From positions 4,719,001-4,783,000 of the forward strand of contig NC_020829.1 of NCBI RefSeq assembly GCF_000349845.1: a stretch of DNA of 64,000 nucleotides, given 5' to 3'. This document shows, piece after piece, positions 57,065 through 64,000 of this stretch. The first letter of the stretch is position 1; the number at the start of each line of letters is the position of its first letter. The translations under genes and the position numbers were made by a program. The stretch is from Pseudomonas sp. ATCC 13867. GTDB taxonomy: Bacteria > Pseudomonadota > Gammaproteobacteria > Pseudomonadales > Pseudomonadaceae. Under the pieces are notes generated by a model, which worked only from the letters and a program-made list of their open reading frames with translations, had not been told where the DNA came from and did no database searches.

Positions 57065-58032
57065 AGCGCCTCGCGGGCGATGCCGCTGCGGGTGCGCAGG
57101 ATGTCGGCGAGCACGGCCAGGGCGATTTCCGCCGGGGTCTTGCTGCCCAGGTTGAGGCCGATGGGCGCGTGAATGCGCGCCAGTTCGGTCTCGCTCAGGC
57201 CTCCCACCCGTACCAGGCGCTCGCGGCGCTTTTCGGAAGTGGTGCGCGAACCCATCACGCCGATGTAGAAGGCCTCGGTGCGCACGGCCTCGAGCATCGC
57301 CAGGTCGTCGATCTTCGGGTCGTGGGTCAGGGCGACCACGGCGGTGTCCGCGTGGCAGCCGCCGTTTGCGATGAAGATCGACGGCAGTTCGCGGCGGATT
57401 TCGATGCCGTCCAGCACCACGCCGTCCAGCGCTTCTTCGCGGGGATCACAGAGGATGACTTCGAAGCCCAGCCCCTTGCCGAACTCCGCGCAGAAGTGCG
57501 CGACGCTGGAGTACCCGGCCAGCAGCAAGCGCTGCGCAGCGCCGACGCGCAGACGCACGCGGGCTTCGTCACGCTCGACCCGCGGGCCGTGCTCGTGGTC
57601 GTCGCTCAGGCGGCGGCTGCCGTCCTGCAGGTTCACTTCGCGCAGCAGGCGGCGCTGGCCGAGCAGCGCCGATTCCAGCTCGCGCAGGTGGGCCTGCACG
57701 TCGCAATCGGGCACGAGGTTTTCCACCAGCACGTCGAGGATGCCGCCGCAGGGCAAGCGGATGTTCGTGCGGGTGTCGGTGCCGTCGCCGTAGCGCACGA
57801 CGACCACCGGTTCGCTGAACTCGCCCTCGGCGACGCGTTCGAGGAAATCATCCTCGACGCAGCCCCCGGAGAGCGAACCCACCCACTGGCCGCTGGCGTT
57901 GACCGCCAGCAGCGAGCCCGGCGCGCGGGGCGCCGAGCCGTAGGTGAAGAGCACGCTGCACAGCCACACGCGCTGCCCGGCGTTGGACCACTGGAGCGCC
58001 TGTCGGACTACTTGCAGATCGAGATGCTGCAC
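57061..58032 (-). CDS. XdhC-family molybdenum cofactor chaperone
   Basis: XdhC/PaoD proteins bind the cofactor, support its sulfuration and insert it into molybdenum hydroxylases. The 323-residue product has the N-terminal XdhC_CoxI part (SVLFTYGSAPRAPGSLLAV, SLSGGCVEDDFL with its cysteine, CGGILDVLVE) and the C-terminal Rossmann part (DPKIDDLAMLEAVRTEAFYI, GSRTTSEKRRERL, GLNLGSKTPAEIALAVLADI). It lies three bases after the cytochrome gene. Confidence 0.93.
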   Translation of the reverse strand: MQHLDLQVVRQALQWSNAGQRVWLCSVLFTYGSAPRAPGSLLAVNASGQWVGSLSGGCVEDDFLERVAEGEFSEPVVVVRYGDGTDTRTNIRLPCGGILDVLVENLVPDCDVQAHLRELESALLGQRRLLREVNLQDGSRRLSDDHEHGPRVERDEARVRLRVGAAQRLLLAGYSSVAHFCAEFGKGLGFEVILCDPREEALDGVVLDGIEIRRELPSIFIANGGCHADTAVVALTHDPKIDDLAMLEAVRTEAFYIGVMGSRTTSEKRRERLVRVGGLSETELARIHAPIGLNLGSKTPAEIALAVLADILRTRSGIAREAL

Positions 58033-58035
58033 GAC

Positions 58036-59247
58036 TCACTCCGCCTTGAGTTGAGCGACCTGTTGTACGCCCATGTCGCCCGGCAAGCCACCCCAGGCCT
58101 GACGCAGGTAGTTGATCAGGTCGGTGAGCTGCTCGTCGCTGAGCTTGTCGGCAAAGCCCGGCATCGGTTGCATACGCTCGAAGCCGGTGAACTGCTGCTC
58201 GCGGATGCCCTCGACAATGACCTTGGCCAGGTTGCGCGAATCGGCCAGGCGCAAGGTGGTATTGCCCTGCATGGCCACGGCGATGTGCGGCTTGCCCTCG
58301 CCGTCGTTGCCGTGACAACCGGCGCAGACGTTGAGGTACTGCTGGCGGCCACGCTTGGCGCTGTCGCTGAGCTGGTCCTGGGCAACTGCCTGGACCACCT
58401 TGGCCTGCGGCGGCTGATCGCCCAGCAGGTAGGTGGACATGGCAGCCAGGTCCTCGTCGCCCAGGTGCTGGGTGCTCAGGTGCATCACCGGGAACATCTC
58501 GTTGAACATGCTGCCCTGGGGGCTCATGCCGTGCTTGAGGAAGCCGGTGAGGTCGGCACTGGTCCAGCCGCGCTCGGCCAGGTCCTGGGCCAGCAGGCTC
58601 GGGGCGCTGTAGCCGTTGAGCAGGCCGCCGGTGAGGCGCTTGTCCTGCTGCAGCGCGCCGATGCTGTTGCGCGGGGTGTGGCACTCGCCGCAATGGCCGA
58701 GCACTTCCACCAGGTACTGGCCGCGCTGGTAGGCGTCGCTCTTACCCTCGGTGCTTTCGAGCTGGACGCTCTTGCCGTAGAGCATGTTCCAGCCCGACAG
58801 CCCCATCCGCACGTTGAACGGGAAGCTCAGGCTGGTTTCCGGAGCGGCGCGGTGCACCGGCGTCTGGCTCATCAGGTAGGCGTAAAGGGCATCGCTGTCC
58901 TCGCGCTTGATGAGGTGGTACGAGGTGTAGGGCATGGCCGGGTAGAGGTTGGCGCCGTCCTTGCGCTTGCCCTCGGTGAGGGCAGCGAAGAAGTCGTCAG
59001 CGCTGTAGTTGCCGATGCCGAAGTCCTTGTCCGGGGTGATGTTGCTGCCGTAGATGGTGCCGAACGGCGAGTGGATCGGCAGGCCGCCGGCGAACGGCGC
59101 GCCGCCCTCGGCGGTGTGGCAGGCCATGCAGTCGGCGGCGCGGGAGACGTACTCGCCGCGCTTGATCAGTTCCTGGTCGGCCGCCTGGGCAGTGACCGCA
59201 AGGCCGAGGCCGACAGCCAGCGTGAGGCCGGAAAGAATGCGCTGCAT
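58036..59247 (-). CDS. Triheme cytochrome c subunit of a molybdenum hydroxylase
   Basis: The ATG at 59247 has GGAGGG upstream. The 403-residue product has a Sec signal (MQRILSGLTLAVGLGLAVTA, cut after AQA) and three heme c sites, CMACH, CGECH and CAGCH, arranged in three domains, like the cytochrome subunits of membrane-bound alcohol and aldehyde dehydrogenases. It likely takes electrons from the Fe-S subunit and passes them to the respiratory chain in the periplasm. Starts two bases after the Fe-S gene. Confidence 0.94.
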   Translation of the reverse strand: MQRILSGLTLAVGLGLAVTAQAADQELIKRGEYVSRAADCMACHTAEGGAPFAGGLPIHSPFGTIYGSNITPDKDFGIGNYSADDFFAALTEGKRKDGANLYPAMPYTSYHLIKREDSDALYAYLMSQTPVHRAAPETSLSFPFNVRMGLSGWNMLYGKSVQLESTEGKSDAYQRGQYLVEVLGHCGECHTPRNSIGALQQDKRLTGGLLNGYSAPSLLAQDLAERGWTSADLTGFLKHGMSPQGSMFNEMFPVMHLSTQHLGDEDLAAMSTYLLGDQPPQAKVVQAVAQDQLSDSAKRGRQQYLNVCAGCHGNDGEGKPHIAVAMQGNTTLRLADSRNLAKVIVEGIREQQFTGFERMQPMPGFADKLSDEQLTDLINYLRQAWGGLPGDMGVQQVAQLKAE

Positions 59248-59249
59248 GC

Positions 59250-59789
59250 TTAGCCCTCCTTGACCAGGCCGAGATCGGTCAGCACTTCGCGGGTGGCGTC
59301 GTAGTAACGCACGTACCCGGTGCAGCGACAGATGTGATGGCCGAGGCTCGCCTCGATGGTCGATTCCAGTTCGCTCTTCTTCAGCGGCTGGCGCTGGGCC
59401 TTCTCCACCAGCACGGTGGCGGCGTTGACGAAGCCCGGTGCACAGTAGCTGCACTGGAAGGCGAAACGGTCGACGAACTTCTGCTGGATCGGGTTCAGTT
59501 CCTTCACCGAACCGTCGTCCTCGCGCTTGGCGTGGCCCTCGATGGTGCGCACCTTCTTGCCTTCGAAGTAGTGCGCGCCGGTGATGCAGGTACGCACTTC
59601 CTCGCTGGTGCCGTCGGGGTTGTCGACGATCACCACGCAGGCGTGGCAGATGCCCTGGCCGCAGCCCAGGCGCGAACCGGTGAGGTTCTGGTATTCGTGC
59701 AGGTAGTCGATCATCGGCAGGTCCTCGGGAACCTCGACCGGACCGACGGTTTGACCATTGATGGTCAGGTTGAGCGGACGGTTAGCCAT
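59250..59789 (-). CDS. 2Fe-2S subunit of a molybdenum hydroxylase (IorA-like)
   Basis: The 179-residue protein has a plant-type ferredoxin part with LGCGQGICHACVV and TC, and the second cluster domain with CSYCAPGFV and CRCTGYVRYYD. This matches the small subunits of isoquinoline 1-oxidoreductase and aldehyde oxidases. No signal peptide is seen; it may travel to the periplasm with the Tat-exported large subunit. It overlaps the large-subunit gene by eight bases. Confidence 0.94.
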   Translation of the reverse strand: MANRPLNLTINGQTVGPVEVPEDLPMIDYLHEYQNLTGSRLGCGQGICHACVVIVDNPDGTSEEVRTCITGAHYFEGKKVRTIEGHAKREDDGSVKELNPIQQKFVDRFAFQCSYCAPGFVNAATVLVEKAQRQPLKKSELESTIEASLGHHICRCTGYVRYYDATREVLTDLGLVKEG

Positions 59790-62613
59790 TGAGGGCCTCC
59801 TTGATGCGAGCGGGGGTGATGGGCAGGTCGCGGACGCGCTTGCCGATGGCGTGGGCCACGGCGTTGCCGATGGCGCCGACCACCGGGATCATCACCACCT
59901 CGGCGATGCCCTTGGACGGGTCGCTGGGCGACAGCGGCGGAAGGATTTCCGAGCTCTGCTGCCAGACGGCCACGTCTTTCGCCTTCGGGAGACGGTAGCG
60001 GTTGAAGTTCCAGTCGCCCTCGCCCGGGCCACCCTCGTACAGCGGCATGTCTTCCAGCAGCGCATGGCCGATGCCCATCGCGGTGCCGCCTTCGATCTGG
60101 CCTTTCACCAGCTCGGGCACCAGCACGCGGCCGCACTCGATCCAGCTGTGGTGGTTGAGCACGCTGACTTCGCCGTTGCCCTTGTTCACCTTCAGCTCGA
60201 CGATGGTCGCCACCGGGCTGTAGTAGGTCACTGCGGCGTTGTTCAGTTGCACCGGCGGATAGGCCACGTTCTGGCGATCCAGCAGGTGGAAGCCGGCGCT
60301 GTTCATCTGCGCCTTCTTCACGCTTGGCGCGCCGTCGCCGTATTTCACGGCCAGGGCGTCCAGCGGCAGGCGGTCGCGTACGCCATCGATGACGTAGTCG
60401 CACTCCGCCCAGCTCCAGCGGTTGAAGCCGTGGACGGTGGCGCCGGTGACCAGGCCCTTGTCGTGGGCGACCTGGGCCAGTTCGGCGAACGACAGCGGCT
60501 GCAGGCCGTTGGCGGTGAGCTTGCCGTCGACCCAGTGGGCGTCTTCGCGGCGCACCACCAGCGGGTTGGCCGCGCCGTTGAACGGGCCGCGACGCCAGAT
60601 TTCCAGGGCCGCCGGCCACAGGCCGTGGTTGAACAGCACGCGCGCCGCTTCACGGGTGGCGTGGCTGAAGTAGTAGGCCGAGTTGGTCGCCGACGACGCC
60701 GAAGCGTACTTGCCGACCCAGCGCGGGTTGCGCAGCTTCTCGTCCTGGGTGGGCTGGCTCATGGTGTAGGGATCTTCGCCGCTGAGCAGCTGAAGTTCCG
60801 GCCACTCGGTCTCGGCGGTCTTCATCTCGTCCGCCGGTTTGCCGAGGAAGTCGGCCACCACCAGCGCCTGGGAGGTGGACATGCCGGTGCCGATCTCGAT
60901 GCCGATATGGCGCATGTGCACCTTGCCCTGGGCATCGAACTCGATGCTCGCCATGGGCGCTTCGGAGCCGGTGCCGAAGTCCTTCTGGCAGATGGCGAAG
61001 CCAACGCCGTACCAGTGATCCGGGTCCTTGGCGTCCATCTCTTTCTTGCGCGCGTCGCGAGTCTTCCACCACTCGTGGGCGGCAGCCTTGTCGAGGATCT
61101 CGTGCAGGCGCAGGGCGCCGGCAGGAATCGCGCCCTGGGTGTTCTTCATGCCGGATTTGAGCGCGTTGACACGGCGCAGCTCGATGGCGTCGACGCCCAG
61201 GCGGCCGGCGATCTCGTCCACCATCATCTCGGTGGCGGCCATGCTCTGCAGGGTGCCGTAGCCACGCATGGAACCGGCCTCGACGGCGCGGGAATGGTAG
61301 GCAGTCACCTGCAGGTCGTTCTGCGGCATGTAGTAGATCGACTGCGCGGCAGTGGCGCCCACCGCCGCCACGGACGGGCTGTAGTTGATGCGACCGCCAC
61401 CGTCCACGCTCATCTCGGAGCGGAACACCTTGAAGGTCAGATCCTTCTTGTCCACCGCCAGTTGGTAGTGGATGTCGAACGGGTGGCGCTTGATGCCGCT
61501 CTGGAACTGCTCGTAGCGGTCGTTGGCCAGGCGCACCGGCACACCGTTGCCGTACAGCGCCGCCAGGGCCGCGTAGTAGACGAAGATGTTGTGGTCCTTG
61601 GAACCGTACCCCACGGTGTAGCCGGGGTGCATGTTCAACTGGGCCAGGCCGAAGCGCGACGGCTTGATCATCAGCACCGTCTCGTACGCCGCCTCGAACG
61701 GGCACTGGGTGGCGACCACGAAGTGCAGGGTCTTGCTCGCCGGGTCGTACCAGCCGTTGCCGTTGTCCGGCTCCATCGCCGCCGGCTCGATGGACGGGGT
61801 CTTGTAGCGCTCGTCGAAGATCAGCCAGTCCTGGGGCGGGTTGTCGATCTGCTCCTTGATCTTCTGCGCGTAGAACAGACCCTGCTCGGTGAGGTCGCCG
61901 TGCTGATTGGGCTGCTGGTTCCACACCGGTTTGCGCTCGCGGATCATCGGGAAGAGGATCGAGTCCTTGAGGCTGGAGAACTCGTCCGGATCGGCCGAGG
62001 TCGCGCCGCCGACGCGCACGTAGCGGAAGCTGCCGTAGGGATCGCCCTGGTACAGCGGAGCCTTCGCGCCGTAACGGATCGCCTTGTCGTTGAACTTCAT
62101 CTTCAGCTTGGCTTTGCGGAAACGCTCGAAGTCGTTCCAGATCAGGATCGCCACCGGGTGGCCGATGAACATCGGTACCTTGCCCGGCGGCAGCAGCGGA
62201 TCCGGCGCGTGGGCCTCGGGGAAGGCGATGCCGTCCTTGTCCAGGTCGGCGGCGGTGACGATGCGGTCCGGCTGCAGGTCGGCGCCCAGCCAGGCGAGGT
62301 CGATGCCCTCGAAAATGCGGTCGGCCTTGATGGTCTTGAGCAGCATGGCGTGGCCCTGCTGCTGCGGCCAGCCGGGCATGTCCCTGGAGCGGATGTCGCG
62401 GGCGAACACCTTGTTGCCGCAGACCTTGGACAGCGCGTCGTTGCGGAAACGCGCCTTGCCGTCGTGGCCCATCCACTGCTGCGGCGAGACGGTGACGCTG
62501 TTTTCCATCAGGGCAGCGAAAGCCCGGCTGCCGAGCGGCGCGAGCGTTACGCCGACGCCAGCGATCAGCCCGCCCTGCAGGAAGGCACGCCGGGAAATAT
62601 CACGGTTGGACAT
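59782..62613 (-). CDS. Molybdopterin-binding large subunit of a periplasmic hydroxylase (IorB-like)
   Basis: The 943-residue protein starts with a twin-arginine signal (ISRRAFLQGGLIAGVGVTLA), so it is exported folded. The body is of the xanthine dehydrogenase family, IorB type, with GSMRGYGTLQSMAATEM, IGIEIGTGMSTSQALVV and the C-terminal KGIAEVVMIPVVGAIGNAVA, which holds the conserved catalytic glutamate. Likely substrates are aldehydes or N-heterocycles. It leads the five-gene operon on the minus strand. Confidence 0.93.
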   Translation of the reverse strand: MSNRDISRRAFLQGGLIAGVGVTLAPLGSRAFAALMENSVTVSPQQWMGHDGKARFRNDALSKVCGNKVFARDIRSRDMPGWPQQQGHAMLLKTIKADRIFEGIDLAWLGADLQPDRIVTAADLDKDGIAFPEAHAPDPLLPPGKVPMFIGHPVAILIWNDFERFRKAKLKMKFNDKAIRYGAKAPLYQGDPYGSFRYVRVGGATSADPDEFSSLKDSILFPMIRERKPVWNQQPNQHGDLTEQGLFYAQKIKEQIDNPPQDWLIFDERYKTPSIEPAAMEPDNGNGWYDPASKTLHFVVATQCPFEAAYETVLMIKPSRFGLAQLNMHPGYTVGYGSKDHNIFVYYAALAALYGNGVPVRLANDRYEQFQSGIKRHPFDIHYQLAVDKKDLTFKVFRSEMSVDGGGRINYSPSVAAVGATAAQSIYYMPQNDLQVTAYHSRAVEAGSMRGYGTLQSMAATEMMVDEIAGRLGVDAIELRRVNALKSGMKNTQGAIPAGALRLHEILDKAAAHEWWKTRDARKKEMDAKDPDHWYGVGFAICQKDFGTGSEAPMASIEFDAQGKVHMRHIGIEIGTGMSTSQALVVADFLGKPADEMKTAETEWPELQLLSGEDPYTMSQPTQDEKLRNPRWVGKYASASSATNSAYYFSHATREAARVLFNHGLWPAALEIWRRGPFNGAANPLVVRREDAHWVDGKLTANGLQPLSFAELAQVAHDKGLVTGATVHGFNRWSWAECDYVIDGVRDRLPLDALAVKYGDGAPSVKKAQMNSAGFHLLDRQNVAYPPVQLNNAAVTYYSPVATIVELKVNKGNGEVSVLNHHSWIECGRVLVPELVKGQIEGGTAMGIGHALLEDMPLYEGGPGEGDWNFNRYRLPKAKDVAVWQQSSEILPPLSPSDPSKGIAEVVMIPVVGAIGNAVAHAIGKRVRDLPITPARIKEALNG

Positions 62614-62943
62614 GGTTCATCCTCTGGACGGTGAAGGCCCGCCCATGTCGTTTTCTAATGCTGGAGAGAGCTCGGAGGGTGCGGAATCATTGACGTTTCG
62701 GAGTCGACGTCGGAGTGGGAAACCACAGAAAAACCTGACTCATTCGTCAACTTTACCCCATTCGCGCCCCTCCAGGCAAAGTCAAGCAGGCAACTTGTCG
62801 CGCTGTCGCCCAATCTGATGACCACTCATCAGCTCCCGCGCGCGGGCCTCAACTCCGCGCCTCCTGCGCAATACAACCGGATAAGTGCTACACCGTGTTA
62901 CGCTGCGCAGCCCTTGCTTAGCCTCCTAACAAAAGCACTTTCC
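62614..62943. other. Intergenic region between the hydroxylase operon and the MFS gene
   Basis: This 330-base gap must hold divergent promoters. On the minus strand TTGACG (near 62735) is a possible -35 for the operon, but no good -10 is clear. I see no RNA gene, repeat or coding sequence. Confidence 0.35.
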
Positions 62944-64000
62944 ATGACCGCCGAAGCCACGTCCCTGCTGCGTCACCGCCCCTTCCTCGCCTTCTGGCTC
63001 GCCCGCGTCTGCACCGCCAGCGCTTTCCAGATGATCACCGTGGCCATCGGCTGGCACATCTACGAGCTGACCCACAACGTGCTCGACCTCGGCCTGGTGG
63101 GGCTGGTGGAGTTTCTGCCGCGCGTGCTGTTCATGCTGCACACCGGCCATGTAGCCGACCGCTACGACCGCCGGCGCATCGCCTCGCTCTGCCAGATTGG
63201 CCAGGGCCTGATCGCCGTCGCGCTGGTGATCGGCGCCAGCACCGACAACGTGACCCGCGAGATGATCTTCGTGATGGCCTTCCTGCTGGGCACCGCGCGA
63301 GCCTTCGAGATGCCGACCACCCAGGCACTGCTGCCGAACATCGTGCCCACCGCGCTGTTCCCCCGCGCAGTGGCGGCCTCCGCCTCGGCCATGCAGGCAG
63401 CGACCATCGCCGCACCGGCCCTGGGCGGCCTGCTCTACGCCTTCGGCGCCTTCTGGGTCTACACGCCCACCGCGATGCTGTACTTCATCGCCTGCGGCCT
63501 GGTGCTCACCCTGCCCGCGCGCCAGGCGCCGGCCGTCCAGGGCAAGGCCACGCTGGAGTCGCTGCTGGCCGGCATCCGTTTCATCCGCAGCCGCCCGGAC
63601 ATCTTCGGCGCCATTTCCCTGGACCTGTTCGCCGTGCTGCTGGGCGGCGCCACCGCGCTGCTGCCGGTGTTCGCCAAGGACATCCTGCTCACCGGCCCCT
63701 GGGGCCTGGGCCTGCTGCGCTCGGCGCCGGCGGTGGGCGCGCTGCTGATGTCGTTCTGGCTGGCGCGCTTCCCCATCGAGCGCAACGTCGGGCGGATCAT
63801 GTTCCTCGCCGTCGGTATCTTCGGCGTCACCACCATCGCCTTCGGCCTGTCGACCTCGTTCTGGTTCTCCCTGGCGGTACTGGTGGTGCTGGGCGCGGCG
63901 GACATGATCAGCATGGTCATCCGCGGCGCCTTCGTGCAGTTGGAAACCCCGGACGAGATGCGCGGACGGGTCAGCGCGGTGAACGGTCTGTTCATCGGCG
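62944..64000 (+). CDS. MFS transporter, EntS-like (partial, C-terminus missing)
   Basis: The gene runs off the right edge after 352 residues. It starts MTAEATSLLRHRPFLAFWLA and has at least ten membrane helices and the MFS loop motif GHVADRYDRRRIA between helices 2 and 3. The form resembles the MFS_3 / EntS group of drug and siderophore exporters. P. aeruginosa has a similar transporter next to the same hydroxylase genes. The substrate is unknown. Confidence 0.9.
   Translation, partial: MTAEATSLLRHRPFLAFWLARVCTASAFQMITVAIGWHIYELTHNVLDLGLVGLVEFLPRVLFMLHTGHVADRYDRRRIASLCQIGQGLIAVALVIGASTDNVTREMIFVMAFLLGTARAFEMPTTQALLPNIVPTALFPRAVAASASAMQAATIAAPALGGLLYAFGAFWVYTPTAMLYFIACGLVLTLPARQAPAVQGKATLESLLAGIRFIRSRPDIFGAISLDLFAVLLGGATALLPVFAKDILLTGPWGLGLLRSAPAVGALLMSFWLARFPIERNVGRIMFLAVGIFGVTTIAFGLSTSFWFSLAVLVVLGAADMISMVIRGAFVQLETPDEMRGRVSAVNGLFIG

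Noticed and set aside
59758..62634. Open frame of 958 codons antisense to the molybdenum large subunit
   Set aside because: Composition artefact of a high-GC gene; low-complexity Val/His/Arg-rich translation without domains.

Overview
The window is a chromosomal segment of a high-GC gammaproteobacterium and almost certainly a Pseudomonas of the P. aeruginosa / P. nitroreducens / P. citronellolis type. Supporting this are the protein sequences of Fur, OmlA, CarA (TTG start), MapZ/PilZ and FtsH, the tmRNA tag ANDDNYALAA, many palindromic REP repeats built on GGAGCGAGCTTGCTCGCGA, and a gene order that follows P. aeruginosa over most of its length. No prophage, insertion sequence, CRISPR array or restriction/defence island was seen.

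Left part (1-23.5 kb) is a core block in the familiar Pseudomonas order. It holds, mostly on the minus strand, secG - tRNA-Leu - tRNA-fMet - rimP - nusA (the last cut by the window edge), tpiA, glmM-folP, ftsH and rlmE, then yhbY, a membrane protein, greA-carB, a LeuE-type exporter, carA, dapB and the grpE-dnaK-dnaJ chaperone cluster. Divergent from these are recN, omlA (bamE) and smpB, with fur, ratA and rnfH facing them. Several control sites are legible: a carAB leader attenuator with a 19-codon leader peptide and an ArgR-type half site, two sigma-32 promoters for grpE and dnaK, and a LexA box on recN.

Middle part (23.5-47.6 kb) is more accessory. It starts with lactate use (lldR, lldP, lldD, lldE), then a PmrAB-type two-component system preceded by a PmrA-box-like direct repeat. 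Next come a single-chain biotin-dependent acyl-CoA carboxylase of 1094 residues, a yybP-ykoY manganese riboswitch in front of a cation/Ca2+ exchanger, a DJ-1/PfpI protein and the tmRNA gene. After those are an orphan small gene, yceH, cysC, the decayed remnant of a sugar-type ABC ATPase beside a GntR regulator, and the yjiA - ybdD - cstA pyruvate-uptake cluster. A DUF3015 protein and the PilZ protein MapZ close the region.

Right part (47.6-64 kb) returns to P. aeruginosa-like order: radA, two 80-residue proteins with an Anr-like box between them, mscL, a TerC/CBS/CorC membrane protein, fpr, an orphan TRAP solute-binding protein, rlmG and an alpha/beta hydrolase. Then comes a compact five-gene operon for a periplasmic molybdenum hydroxylase (molybdopterin subunit, 2Fe-2S subunit, triheme cytochrome c, XdhC and a MocA-like cytidylyltransferase), and a truncated MFS transporter at the edge. 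The most unusual non-coding signal is a family of three intergenic elements (about 26.4, 43.9 and 49.1 kb) that share short conserved boxes but have different, mutually complementary stems.
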